Below, one piece after another: positions 26,614-35,368 of a DNA stretch of 64,000 nt (within the stretch, counting starts at the first letter, position 1; the number at the start of each line of letters is the position of its first letter). Made by a program: the position numbers and the translations under genes. The notes under the pieces are model-generated. The model was not told the DNA's origin. It saw only the letters and a program-made list of their open reading frames with translations, and searched no databases. Origin of the DNA: JAHFDS01 sp964593795 (lineage in GTDB: Bacteria; Myxococcota_A; Polyangia; JAHFDS01); NCBI GenBank assembly GCA_964593795.1, contig CAZQJC010000147.1:26493-90492 (forward strand), written 5' to 3'.

Positions 26614-27339
26614 TCACCGGTGAAGGACGATGGGCTGGCCGACCGCGATCCGCCCGACGCGCGTGACCGTGCCGTAGATCCCCGCGTGGTTCTGGTTGAC
26701 GCGCACGACCGCCTTCATCACCTCGGGGGCGGAGCTGGCCGAGTCGGGGTCGAGGTTCACCATCGCGCAGCGGAGGTCGCGCATCGTGACGGCGATCTCG
26801 GGCGCGGCGTCGCCGTCGCCGAGCGTGAGCACGCCGCCGATCCAGTCGTCCTCCTCGAAGGGCACCGCGCGCGTCGATCGCACGACGATGTTCGGGCGAA
26901 ATCGCCGGACGTCCGCGCTCCGCCCCGCGAGCCGGCAGACCTCGCCGGCGGTCTCGGACGTGATCACCGAGATGCTCGTCTCGTCGAAGATGCCGTGCGC
27001 GAGCTGCATCATCTGCACGGGGGCCCCGAAGCGGCGCCCGATCTCGGCCGCGAGCGCGTCTCCGAGGATCGGCAGTTCGGCCCCCTCGGGCGTACGCACG
27101 TGGGTCGGCAGCGCTTCGCCCTCGCCGCCTCGCCGCTCGGGCGTGAAGAGGAGGAGCTCGGCGAGCTTGCTGGCGGTCAGCCACGGCATCCCGCCGCGCT
27201 CGTCGAGACGACGGAGCGCGAAGCGCCGGTCGCCGTCGAGGCCGTACCAGCCCACGCTCGCGGCCTCGAGCGACTCGCCGCGCATGGACTTCACTGGATA
27301 GCGGAAGATCCCTTCGATTCGTCCGATCTCGATTGGCAT
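26614..27339 (-). CDS. MOSC-domain protein, YcbX-like
   Basis: 241 residues. The N-terminal beta-barrel motif is clear: IGRIEGIFRYPVKSMRGESL, then GLDGDRRFALRRLDERGGM. The MOSC domain follows, with RRFRPNIVVRS, FEEDDWIGGVLTLGDG and DLRCAMVNLDPDS containing the conserved Cys. MOSC proteins bind a sulfur-carrying or molybdenum-cofactor group and reduce N-hydroxylated compounds or load cofactor sulfur. No ferredoxin domain is attached. The start is 13 bp downstream of the stop of a nitroreductase remnant on the same strand, so it may have been the second gene of a redox operon. Confidence 0.85.
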   Translation of the reverse strand: MPIEIGRIEGIFRYPVKSMRGESLEAASVGWYGLDGDRRFALRRLDERGGMPWLTASKLAELLLFTPERRGGEGEALPTHVRTPEGAELPILGDALAAEIGRRFGAPVQMMQLAHGIFDETSISVITSETAGEVCRLAGRSADVRRFRPNIVVRSTRAVPFEEDDWIGGVLTLGDGDAAPEIAVTMRDLRCAMVNLDPDSASSAPEVMKAVVRVNQNHAGIYGTVTRVGRIAVGQPIVLHR

Positions 27340-27351
27340 GTCGTCCTCCGG

Positions 27352-27620
27352 CTAGCGAGCGTCCGGATACGCCGGCTCGGTCTGGATGCGCTCGTCCTCC
27401 ACGGGGCCGCCGAGGGTGAAGTGGTAGAGGTCGCGGTAGGTCTCGTCCTCGAGGCCGAGCACGGTGTGGACGACGTCGTCGAAGAAGCAGCCGATGCCGG
27501 TCCCGCGCAGGCCCACGGCCTCGGCCTCGAGGTAGAGCACCTGGCCGATCGCGCCGGCCTCCCAGTGCAGCCGCCGGACCGCCAGCAGGGGATCGATGGG
27601 CTCGGCCACGATCGACCGAT
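27352..27620 (-). pseudogene. Nitroreductase-family protein, C-terminal remnant
   Basis: The readable part is VRRLHWEAGAIGQVLYLEAE, then GLRGTGIGCFFDDVVHTVLG, then LYHFTLGGPVEDERI before the stop. This is the closing segment of flavin nitroreductase/SagB-like proteins, with the GTGIGCFFDD and YHFTLGGP motifs. Sense fades upstream of about 27620 and there is no N-terminal flavin-binding half. The hipBA cassette with its operators begins right after the break, so insertion of that cassette may have truncated the gene (inference). Confidence 0.7.
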
Positions 27621-27725
27621 AGCACGACGCGGACCGGGTGGGGGCCCACGGACCACGCACACCGCGACGGCGACGCGAGGGCGGACCGAGGACGATCCGG
27701 CCCGGGATGAGCACCGACAGGACTG

Positions 27726-27838
27726 TCCCGTACGGGAAATGTCGGGGGGCCCTCAGCCCTGGATCGACGGAGTCTATCCCGTACGGTAGTATCCAGGCGT
27801 GACAGCCTCCGATGGTCCTGTGCCGATCCCGTACGGGA
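27726..27838 (+). promoter_or_regulatory. Three evenly spaced hipBA operators
   Basis: TCCCGTACGGGA is a perfect 12-bp palindrome at 27726-27737 and 27827-27838; between them TCCCGTACGGTA (27777-27788) differs at one base. Start-to-start spacings are 51 and 50 bp, close to five helical turns. The third copy lies within the first codons of hipB. HipB of E. coli binds repeated TATCC-type operators, so cooperative autorepression is the likely role. Confidence 0.75.
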
Positions 27839-28050
27839 GCATCGGTACGCCGGCCGAGCTGGGGCACCTCGTGCGCGCAAAGCGTCGCCAGATTGGCCTC
27901 ACCCAGGTGGAGCTCTCCGCGCTGGCCGGGGTCGGCATTCGCTTCCTGTCGGAGCTCGAGAACGGCAAGGCCACCGCGGAGCTCGGCAAGGTCCTGCAGG
28001 TCCTTTCTCGGCTCGGCCTCGTCGTATCGATCGTGCCGCGGGGCGCCTGA
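27799..28050 (+). CDS. hipB: HipB-like antitoxin, XRE-family HTH
   Basis: 83 residues from a GTG at 27799 (GTG 27820 is an in-frame alternative). The Cro/CI helix-turn-helix is evident: LGHLVRAKRRQIGLTQVELS, ALAGVGIRFLSELENG, then KVLQVLSRLGLVVSIV. The basic domain binds the operators that surround the start and also masks the HipA kinase. hipA begins two bases after the stop. The operator copy at 27827 encodes residues PIPYGS, so the N-terminal codons are constrained by DNA binding as well as by protein. Confidence 0.85.
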   Translation: MTASDGPVPIPYGSIGTPAELGHLVRAKRRQIGLTQVELSALAGVGIRFLSELENGKATAELGKVLQVLSRLGLVVSIVPRGA

Positions 28051-28052
28051 CG

Positions 28053-29285
28053 ATGGTGCTCCTCGTTCGACTGGCCGGCAGGCTCGTAGGGACGCTGACG
28101 GCCCCCTCTGGCGGACCAACCTCGTTTGCCTACGACGCTGCGTGGCTGGCGGAGCCGCGCGCTTTCCCGATCTCCGTCTCCCTGCCGCTGACGCCAGGCG
28201 TCGTCGAAGGCGGCGCGGCGCAGGCCTTCTTCGCGAACCTCCTGCCGGAGGGCCGGTCCCGCACCCTCGTGTGCCGGCGACTCGGGCTGTCCGAGGACAA
28301 CGACGCGGCCCTGCTCGCGGCGATTGGCGGCGAATGCGCCGGAGCGCTGACGATCGGGGACGCGCCCGTGCAAGCAGGCTACGCGGAGCTCGACGCGCAC
28401 ACCCTGGCCACCGTCGTCCGCGCGGGCGGGGCGCTGGCCACCCAGGTCGGAACGCACGGGATGCGGCTCTCCCTCGCCGGAGCGCAGGACAAGCTCCCTG
28501 TGCGCCTCGACGGCGAGCGCATCCTGCTGCCGGTCGGCGACGCGCCGAGCACGCACATCCTCAAGTTCCCGAATCGCGACTTCGCCCACTTGCCGGCCAA
28601 TGAGCTGCTCACGGCCCACCTCGCGGCCGACCTCGGGCTTCCGGTCTGCGAGTCGAGCCTCTTGCCGACGGCGGCCGGCCCCGTGCTCGTCGTCCGCCGC
28701 TACGATCGCGTCATCGAGCCCGACGGAGTGGTCCGCCGGCTGCACCAGGAAGACTTCTGCCAGGCGCTCGCGCTGCCAGCCGCGCGCAAGTACGAGCGCG
28801 AGGGCGGTCCGACGTTCGCGACCTGCTACGCCACCGTCCTCCGACACAGCGTCGAGCCAGCGCTCGACTCGCGGGCCCTCCTGCGCTGGATGGCCTTCAA
28901 TGCCGTGGTCGGCAATGCGGACGGTCACGCCAAGAACCTGGCGCTGCTGCGCCAGGATGGCGGCGGGCTGCGCCTCGCGCCCTTCTACGATCTGCTCTGC
29001 ACCACCGTGTACCGCCTGGTCGATCGCCGCCTCGCCATGGCGGTGGGCGGCCGAAGCGATCCGGGGCAACTCCGCGGAACCGACTGGCGCGCGCTCGCCG
29101 AGGCCATCGCGGTGCGCCCCGCGTACCTGGTCGAGCTGGTTCGCGAGGCAGCGGACGCGCTGCCCGACAGCCTGGCGCGGGTACGTGCAACGTTGGGGAC
29201 TCTCTCGACCTCTCCGGCCGTCCAGATGACCGGCAAGGCACTGCGCAAGCAGGCGCGGCGGACCCTGGCCCTCCTCGAGGAGTAG
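28053..29285 (+). CDS. hipA: HipA-like Ser/Thr kinase toxin
   Basis: 410 residues. Order of motifs follows HipA: N-subdomain 1 (VRLAGRLVGTL, FFANLLPEGRSR), ATP-loop SLAGAQDKLPVRL (about 140-152), Lys171 in THILKFPN, NELLTAHLAADLG, catalytic Asp290 in VVGNADGHAKNLALL, and the metal-binding APFYDLLC (Asp313). E. coli HipA phosphorylates glutamyl-tRNA synthetase and causes persistence; the target here is unknown. All key residues are present, so the kinase looks active. Two bases separate it from hipB; no terminator is obvious after it. Confidence 0.92.
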   Translation: MVLLVRLAGRLVGTLTAPSGGPTSFAYDAAWLAEPRAFPISVSLPLTPGVVEGGAAQAFFANLLPEGRSRTLVCRRLGLSEDNDAALLAAIGGECAGALTIGDAPVQAGYAELDAHTLATVVRAGGALATQVGTHGMRLSLAGAQDKLPVRLDGERILLPVGDAPSTHILKFPNRDFAHLPANELLTAHLAADLGLPVCESSLLPTAAGPVLVVRRYDRVIEPDGVVRRLHQEDFCQALALPAARKYEREGGPTFATCYATVLRHSVEPALDSRALLRWMAFNAVVGNADGHAKNLALLRQDGGGLRLAPFYDLLCTTVYRLVDRRLAMAVGGRSDPGQLRGTDWRALAEAIAVRPAYLVELVREAADALPDSLARVRATLGTLSTSPAVQMTGKALRKQARRTLALLEE

Positions 29286-29409
29286 CAGTCCATCGGCCTG
29301 TCGACCTGCGCGCCATCGACCCAGGGGCGAGGGAGCAAGCGGAGCCGGAGCCCGTTCCGGATCCGAGGAAGGTGAGCCGGCTGGTCCGCGGATTGCTCCT
29401 CTCGTCGGC

Positions 29410-30291
29410 ATGCACCCCGCGCGATTCCGCTTCCTGTGGCTGCTCCTCGCGACGATGCTGCCGGCTCCGGCGCGCGCCGATCCGGTCACCGAGATCGCGG
29501 TGTGGACACGCGGCGAAGGCGATGCCGCCACCCCCCGCCGCGACGAGATCCGCGTCCGACTCGACGCGCCGCCGCTCGAGGAGATCGATCGCGTCGACCC
29601 GCAGTACGGGACCCGTGCGCGCTACCAGGGGTTTCGCCTCGAGGCCGTGCTCGCCATGTACCGCGTGCCCCCGTCGGCCGACCTTGCGCTCCTGCACTTC
29701 ACGAACGGCATGGTGGTCCCGTGGCCGTTCCGGGACGCCGCGGCGAGGAAGCGCCTCGATCTGTTCGTCGCGCTCCTGCGAGGTGCCCCGGGTGAGCCCA
29801 TGTCGTCGAGCTTTCCCGACGTGAGCACTGGACAGAGCGCGTTCAGCACGCGACCGACGCGCTTTGCCGGGAACAAGCTCGTGGCCGCCGAGGCGTGGCA
29901 TCCGGACCTCGCGCCCGGCGGCGACGCGACCTCACCGTGGTTCCACGTGGCCTCCCTGACGGGCGTGGAGCTCGTGCAGGCGGTGGCCTTCCGGCGACAG
30001 CTCGAGACGGGGCACCCCGGAAAGCGCGGCCGTGAGGTCTTCACCCAGAGCTGCCAGTTCTGCCATGGTGTCCGGCGGATCGGCGCCTCGATGGGACCGG
30101 ACCTGCTCGAGCCGGTCCCGCTCCACCGCTACCGCAACACGGGCGACGTGTTCGCGCACGCCCGCGTCCTCGGAGAGCAGCGCGCGGTCCGCCGGATGCC
30201 CATCATCCCCACGCTGTCCCCGCGCGACGCGCTGGACTTCCTGACCTGGATACGCGAGCTGGCCGGCCGGCGTCTCTCCTATCGCCCCTGA
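29410..30291 (+). CDS. Secreted mono-heme cytochrome c
   Basis: 293 residues. Signal peptide with hydrophobic FLWLLLATMLPAPARA cut before DPVTE. The heme motif C215-x-x-C218-H219 (QSCQFCHGVRRIGASMGPDL) begins a class I type cytochrome domain, with Met263 (RRMPIIPTLSPRDALDFLTW) as probable distal ligand. The N-terminal 190 residues have no recognised motif; the stretch LLHFTNGMVVPWPF could be part of a sensor or substrate domain. It would act in the periplasm as an electron carrier. It stands between hipA and an FG-GAP lipoprotein with no oxidase or reductase nearby. Confidence 0.8.
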   Translation: MHPARFRFLWLLLATMLPAPARADPVTEIAVWTRGEGDAATPRRDEIRVRLDAPPLEEIDRVDPQYGTRARYQGFRLEAVLAMYRVPPSADLALLHFTNGMVVPWPFRDAAARKRLDLFVALLRGAPGEPMSSSFPDVSTGQSAFSTRPTRFAGNKLVAAEAWHPDLAPGGDATSPWFHVASLTGVELVQAVAFRRQLETGHPGKRGREVFTQSCQFCHGVRRIGASMGPDLLEPVPLHRYRNTGDVFAHARVLGEQRAVRRMPIIPTLSPRDALDFLTWIRELAGRRLSYRP

Positions 30292-30399
30292 AGGATCGCG
30301 CACCACCTGCGGCCTTCACTCCGGCGCCCGACACGTCTGCGCGCATGCACCGCCCGGAGCGCGATCCGCGGTGGCCCGTCCGATGCACCGCCTGGAGAC

Positions 30400-32796
30400 A
30401 TGTCATGGAGCTTCCAGCGTTTCCGTTCGTTGGAGCCGGCACGAGCTGCCTGGTTCCTCGGCCTGCTCGTCGGCTGCGGCAACCTCGCCGCGGGCGTCGA
30501 GCTCGACGCGGCGGTCGGCCCCGATGCCCCGGTCGCCCACGCCGACGGCGGCGCCGGTGCCGGTCCACCCGACGTCGGGCCCGACGCTGGCCCGGCGGAG
30601 CTCGACTGCAGGACCGGAGAGGCGTGCTCGGGTGACCGGCGCTGCGACGGCGCGCGCTGCGTCCCCTTCGTGGCCGGCGAGCACGACGAGGGTTGCCTGT
30701 ACGGCAGGCCGCGGGTGCTCTCGCCGGCCGTGCAATGCGCCTGGACCGGCCCCCCGCGCGGCGACGCCTTCCCGGACCACCGCAACGTGCTGGCGACGGT
30801 GATGGTGGCCGACTTCGACGGCGACCGCGCGACCCACCGGCCGTCGCTCGTGTTCGCGTCCTACGACGGCGACGACGGTGACATGCCGGCCTGCGGCGTC
30901 GACCCGACGGGGGCCACGAGCGGCGTGCTCCGCGTGATCGACGGCGCCACGTGCGCGCAGCAGGCGACGATCTCGGTGCCGCGGGTGGTGCCGTCGGCGC
31001 CCGTCGCGATCGGCGACCTCGACGGCGACGGCCGGCCCGACGTCGTCGCCTACACGCTCGGCGGCGGGCTCGCCGCGTGGCGCGCGCACGGCAGCGCCTT
31101 CTCGCTCCTGTGGCACCTGGACGGAAGCGCGCTGCCGGAGGAGATCACGACCTGGGCCGGCGAGTGCCACTGGAACGGCCCGTCGCTGCATGACCTCGAC
31201 GACGATGGCGTGCCGGAGGTGATCGCGGACGGCCTCGTGATCTCGGCCGACGGCAAGCTCGTCGATGCGAGCGCGGCCCGCGCCCCCGCCGACATCGGGG
31301 CGGCCGAGTACGACACCACGGGGCTCGTGCCCGTGGTCGCCGATCTCGACGGCGACGGCCAGCCCGAGCTCACCGACGGCGCCAGCCTGTGGTCCTTCGA
31401 TCGCACGACGCGCCGGTTCGTGCTGCGCGGAAGCGGCCTCGGGCCACGCGGCCAGGTCGCGATCGCCGACCTCGGCACCTTCGGCCCGGCGGGGGGTGCG
31501 GCCGCGCGTGACGGGATCCCCGAGATCGTGGTGGTCGCCCACCACGAGGTGCGTGCCCTCGACCTGGACGGTCGGGTGGTGTTCGGGCCGGTCCCGCTGC
31601 CCTGGTCCGCGCCCCCGTCGTTCGGCGGACCGCCGACGGTCGGGGACTTCGACGGGGACGGGCGACCCGAGATCGCGGTCGCGTCGCGCGGGGCGTTCTC
31701 GGTCTTCGACCTCGACTGCGACGGCACCGCGTCCCCGGATCGCTGCGCGACCGGGCGCGCTGACGGCCTGCTGTGGTCGCGGCCGTCCCGCGACGTGACC
31801 TCGAGCGTCACCGGCTCCGCGGTGTTCGACTTCCACGGCGACGGCACCGCCGAGGCGGTCTACGCCGACGAGTGCTTCACGCGGGTCTACGACGGCGTGA
31901 CGGGCGATGTCCTCTACTCGGAGCACCGCACCTCGTGCACCTGGTACGAGAACCCGGTGATCGCCGATACCGACGGCGACGGGCGCAGCGAGCTCGTGAT
32001 CGGCATGAACGCCAACACCGCCGGCTGCGACCTGCGTTGCCCCGAGCTCGATCCGATCTTCGAGGGCCTCCGCTGTCTGGAGCCCGGCGACTGCCCGCCC
32101 GAGCTGCGGTGCGTCCGCGGCCGCTGCCGCTGCACCGACGACGCGCAATGCGGGGAGCACAGCCGGTGCGTCGATCCGCCCGCCGGGCCGTCCGCCGACG
32201 GTCGCGTCTGCCGCGCGGCGCACCCCGCGGCGCTGCTCCAGGGCGTGCGCGTGCTGCGCGATCGCCTCGATCGGTGGCCTCCGTCGCGGATGATCTGGAA
32301 CCAGCACGCCTACGCGGTGACCAACATCGACGAGGACGGGCACGTCCCGCGCACGTCCTCGTGGCGTCGCAACTGGCTCGAGCCGTCGCTCGACAACTTC
32401 CGTCAGAACGTGCAGGGCTCGCTGCCGCCGCCGACCGCGCTGCCCGACGCCACCGTCGGCGGGATCGAGCTCGCCTGCCCGCGCGACGGCTCGCCGCTCG
32501 TCCTGTCCGCGAGCGCCTGCAACCGGGGCATGGCGGATCTGGCCGCGGGCACGCCGGTCCTCTTCCACGAGCAAGGACGCGTCGACCGCGTCGCCTGCGC
32601 CGCGCCGACGAGCCGCGTCCTCGAGCCGGGCGCTTGCGAGCGCGTCGCGTGCACGTGGCTGCCCTCGGAGCTCAACCGGGCCGTGCCGATGCGCGCGACC
32701 ATCGACGTCGGCGGCGTGCAGCCGATCGTCGAGTGCCACGAGGGCAACAACGGCAGCGAGCTCGTCGCGGTGCGGTGCGACGATCCCCCGGGCTGA
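30400..32796 (+). CDS. FG-GAP/VCBS-repeat lipoprotein
   Basis: 798 residues. Lipobox LGLLVGC near residue 25, Asp/Gly-rich linker, then a beta-propeller of FG-GAP blades with calcium-binding D-x-D-G-D-G loops: VMVADFDGDRATHRPSLV, VAIGDLDGDGRPDVVAY, LHDLDDDGVPEVIADG, VVADLDGDGQPELTDGA, TVGDFDGDGRPEIAVAS, PVIADTDGDGRSELVIG. A small Cys module follows (CPPELRCVRGRCRCTDDAQC) and a CARDB-like beta domain at the end (VLSASACNRGMADLAAGTPV). Probably surface-exposed adhesion or binding. The start ATG at 30400 is in good context for the signal but has no strong ribosome binding site. A dispersed repeat begins about a dozen bases after the stop. Confidence 0.8.
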   Translation: MSWSFQRFRSLEPARAAWFLGLLVGCGNLAAGVELDAAVGPDAPVAHADGGAGAGPPDVGPDAGPAELDCRTGEACSGDRRCDGARCVPFVAGEHDEGCLYGRPRVLSPAVQCAWTGPPRGDAFPDHRNVLATVMVADFDGDRATHRPSLVFASYDGDDGDMPACGVDPTGATSGVLRVIDGATCAQQATISVPRVVPSAPVAIGDLDGDGRPDVVAYTLGGGLAAWRAHGSAFSLLWHLDGSALPEEITTWAGECHWNGPSLHDLDDDGVPEVIADGLVISADGKLVDASAARAPADIGAAEYDTTGLVPVVADLDGDGQPELTDGASLWSFDRTTRRFVLRGSGLGPRGQVAIADLGTFGPAGGAAARDGIPEIVVVAHHEVRALDLDGRVVFGPVPLPWSAPPSFGGPPTVGDFDGDGRPEIAVASRGAFSVFDLDCDGTASPDRCATGRADGLLWSRPSRDVTSSVTGSAVFDFHGDGTAEAVYADECFTRVYDGVTGDVLYSEHRTSCTWYENPVIADTDGDGRSELVIGMNANTAGCDLRCPELDPIFEGLRCLEPGDCPPELRCVRGRCRCTDDAQCGEHSRCVDPPAGPSADGRVCRAAHPAALLQGVRVLRDRLDRWPPSRMIWNQHAYAVTNIDEDGHVPRTSSWRRNWLEPSLDNFRQNVQGSLPPPTALPDATVGGIELACPRDGSPLVLSASACNRGMADLAAGTPVLFHEQGRVDRVACAAPTSRVLEPGACERVACTWLPSELNRAVPMRATIDVGGVQPIVECHEGNNGSELVAVRCDDPPG

Positions 32797-32807
32797 TGCC
32801 CGCCGGA

Positions 32808-33010
32808 GCATGGGCGCTTCGATCTGCGCACCAGCGGATCGCGCTCACGGCTGGCAGGCGCGGGCGCGGGGTCCGACAGCGCTGATGACGTCCACTCGCT
32901 CCATGCGGCGTGAGGTATCGTAGCGTGATTCTGCGCGATCTTGGCGACCACGGCGCCGGGGAGCTGACGAGGGCCCGCAGCATGGCCGACTGGTACCTGT
33001 CCTACGTGCA
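32808..33010 (+). repeat. Dispersed intergenic repeat copy A plus duplicated 67-bp segment
   Basis: 32808-32940 matches copy C at 44805-44938 (about 14 mismatches and one gap over 127 bp) and, in its right part, copy B at 40646. It is joined directly to 32944-33010, which matches 41374-41440 with 5 mismatches in 67. That second piece includes the last 24 bases of the small membrane protein gene as they appear at locus B, and the first codons of the LRR/TIGR02996 gene. Confidence 0.8.
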
Positions 33011-35216
33011 CCCGCGCTCGCTGTCGATCGCCGAGTGCGAGCAGGCCCTCGAGCGCGCGGTCGCGCCGGTCACCACCACCGTCGGCGAGCTCGAGGGCAA
33101 CCCGCGCGACTTCTACTCGCGGTCGGTCACCGCCCGCGGCACGCGCGGAGACCTCTCCTTCGAGCTGACGGCGAGCCAGGGCCTGCGCGGCCCCGACGAG
33201 CCCGAGCCGACCATCAGCAGCGTGTGCGTGAAGGTGTCCGGGCCGTATGCGAGCAAGCTCGCGGCGTGGCCGGTGATCTCCGCCGCCTTCGCGAGGCTCG
33301 GGTGCGCCGAGTCGACGTACGCGAGCTGGTCGGCGCCGATCATCGACGAGGCCGATTCCGAGGGCGACGAGGCGACGGCGACGCGGGTCCGGCAGGAGAC
33401 GCGTGCGGCGCTGATCGCGCAGGCCCGTCGTTGCGCGCACGTCTCCATCACGGCGCCGCGCTGCGACGTCGAGGCGATCCTCGCGGCCTACGAGGCGGCG
33501 GAGCGCATCGTCTCCGTCAGCTTCACCGACTGCGGCCTCACCGCGTTGCCCGCCGGGCTCGGGCGCTTCCCGGCGATCGAGTCCCTGTGGCTCGACGAGG
33601 ACCTGCTCGATGGCAGCGCGCTCCGCGGCTTCGCGCGGCCGCTCAAGGAGCTCGGGCTGTTCGGCCGCGGCCTGCGGCGGATCGCGAGGGAGGACCTGGC
33701 CGGCGTCCCCGCGCTGGAATGGCTGAGCTGCGTGGGCAGCGGTCTCGAGGATCTCGACCTCGGCATCGCCGAGGTGTGCCCGAACCTGAAGCGAATCTAC
33801 CTCGAAGACACCCCGCTCGCGAAGGACGCGTCCCGGATGGCCGCGCTGCGCGCGCGCTGGCCCGGCGTGCAGTGGCGCTACGACGAGCCGCCCGGCCAGC
33901 CGCCGCGGCCCGCGCGGGTCGAGTCGCCACGCGCGCCCAGCAAGGCCCCAGCCGCGGCGCCTGCGCCCCCGCAAGTCGATCCCGCGCTCGCTCCGTACTT
34001 CGAGGCGATCCTCGCGGCGCCGGACGACGACGCGCCCCGGCTGGCGCTCGCCGAGCTCCTGACGGCCCGCGGCGACCCGCGTGGCGAGCAGATCCGCCTC
34101 GCGTGCGAGCTCGCCAGGCTCGAGGACGAGGCCCCGGGGTTCCAGCAGCTCGCCGCGCGCTGTCAGGGCATGCCCCAGTTCTCCTACTTCTCCGAGCGCC
34201 GCTATCCGTTCCTGGGGAAGGAGTGGCGGGCGCGAGGCTTCGTCGAGACGATCGCCTGCTCGGCCCTCGACTTCATCGCCCACGGCGAGCAGCTCCTGCG
34301 TGACGCGCCCATTCGCGTCGTCGAGCTCACGCCGCTCGCCAGCCTCGGTCCGACGGTCGCCCGGTGCTCGACGCTGGCCCGCCTCCGAGGGTTGCACCTC
34401 GGCGCCCTGCCGCGCGAGGATCGCGCCGCCGTCCTCGCGTCGGCTCACCTGGCGGGCCTCCGCGAGCTCGAGACCTCGGACTGGTTCGACACCGCCGCCG
34501 CGGTCGGAGCGCTCGCCGAGGACCTGCGCGGCCTCGGGGCGCTTCGCGTGCTCAGGCTCGACGGCCGGCTCTCGACGGCCGCGGTCCCGGCGCTGATCGA
34601 CCTCGTCGTGGCGCGCGGGCTCGAGCGCCTCGACGTTCGCTTCTGCAGCCTCCAGCCCCGATCGATCATCAAGACGCTGTGGGAGGCGCTCGGCGACGAG
34701 CGCGTCCGCCCGCGCAGGCTGCCCGCGGTGCCGTACGAGGGGGGCGTCCTCGAGCTCGGCAGGCCGGGCTTCAGCGTCGAGCAGGTCCGCGAGCTGGTCG
34801 CGACCGGGAAGTACCGCGGCGCCACCGAGCTGCGGCTCCACCGCAACTGCATCGGCGACGAGGTCGCCGCGCTCGTCGCCACGTCGCGGGCGTTCCCGGC
34901 GCTCGAGACGCTCAACCTCGCGGCGTCGGGCCTCACGGACCTCGGGGTGCTCACGCTCGCGACGGAGGCGGTCGCGCTCGATCGCCTCGAGCAGGTCCAC
35001 CTCGGCGAGGGCGAGCGCGATCGGCTCGGGATCAGCGACGAGGCGGTCGAGGCGCTCGCGCGATCGTCGCGGCTCCCCGCGCTGCGCAGGATCACGCGGG
35101 GCATCGAGCATCACGTCTACGGCGGGAGCGCACGCGACGACATCGAGGTGACCCGGTTCCGGCGCGACGACGGCCGCGTCGTCGAATCGGTCCTGGCTCA
35201 TTCGATCTGGCCGTGA
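32982..35216 (+). CDS. LRR-type protein with TIGR02996 (repeat-companion) domain
   Basis: 744 residues from the ATG at 32982 (MADWYLSYVHPRSLSIAECE). An upstream start at 32910 is open but lies inside repeat DNA, so I reject it. The N-terminal 190 residues are unrecognised; then irregular LRRs (SVSFTDCGLTALPAGLGRFP, LKELGLFGRGLRRIARED). A Pro/Ala linker follows, then a TIGR02996 domain (APYFEAILAAPDDDAPRLAL, ARGDPRGEQIRLACELARLE), then more LRRs to the end. TIGR02996 proteins are a hallmark of myxobacteria and planctomycetes, function unknown. No signal peptide. A 5' stub of a paralogue lies at 41413. Confidence 0.8.
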   Translation: MADWYLSYVHPRSLSIAECEQALERAVAPVTTTVGELEGNPRDFYSRSVTARGTRGDLSFELTASQGLRGPDEPEPTISSVCVKVSGPYASKLAAWPVISAAFARLGCAESTYASWSAPIIDEADSEGDEATATRVRQETRAALIAQARRCAHVSITAPRCDVEAILAAYEAAERIVSVSFTDCGLTALPAGLGRFPAIESLWLDEDLLDGSALRGFARPLKELGLFGRGLRRIAREDLAGVPALEWLSCVGSGLEDLDLGIAEVCPNLKRIYLEDTPLAKDASRMAALRARWPGVQWRYDEPPGQPPRPARVESPRAPSKAPAAAPAPPQVDPALAPYFEAILAAPDDDAPRLALAELLTARGDPRGEQIRLACELARLEDEAPGFQQLAARCQGMPQFSYFSERRYPFLGKEWRARGFVETIACSALDFIAHGEQLLRDAPIRVVELTPLASLGPTVARCSTLARLRGLHLGALPREDRAAVLASAHLAGLRELETSDWFDTAAAVGALAEDLRGLGALRVLRLDGRLSTAAVPALIDLVVARGLERLDVRFCSLQPRSIIKTLWEALGDERVRPRRLPAVPYEGGVLELGRPGFSVEQVRELVATGKYRGATELRLHRNCIGDEVAALVATSRAFPALETLNLAASGLTDLGVLTLATEAVALDRLEQVHLGEGERDRLGISDEAVEALARSSRLPALRRITRGIEHHVYGGSARDDIEVTRFRRDDGRVVESVLAHSIWP

Positions 35217-35302
35217 CGGTCCCGGGGCGCCGTCCTCGGTAGCCGTCGCGGCGGCCGGCGGCCGGGCGCGTGGGCGCCGGGGTGCAGGACGACCCGGGAG
35301 AA

Positions 35303-35316
35303 ATTCCTGCGGGAAT
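35303..35316. promoter_or_regulatory. Near-palindrome upstream of serine hydrolase gene
   Basis: ATTCCTGCGGGAAT, arms ATTCC/GGAAT, in an AT-rich patch 53 bp before the ATG at 35369. It could be an operator or part of the promoter; no second copy seen. Confidence 0.25.
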
Positions 35317-35368
35317 ATCCGCGGCGGCCGGCGTCTCCGGAGCAACCCCTCGAACCCGGAGAGACGCC

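Noticed and set aside
32910..32981. Upstream start extending the LRR/TIGR02996 protein by 24 residues
   Set aside because: The extra codons lie wholly in dispersed-repeat DNA, and the equivalent segment at locus B is the end of another gene containing a stop.
32403..35345. 980-codon minus-strand open frame opposite the LRR/TIGR02996 gene
   Set aside because: No domain and Arg/Glu-biased shadow composition; the plus strand encodes clear LRR and TIGR02996 motifs.
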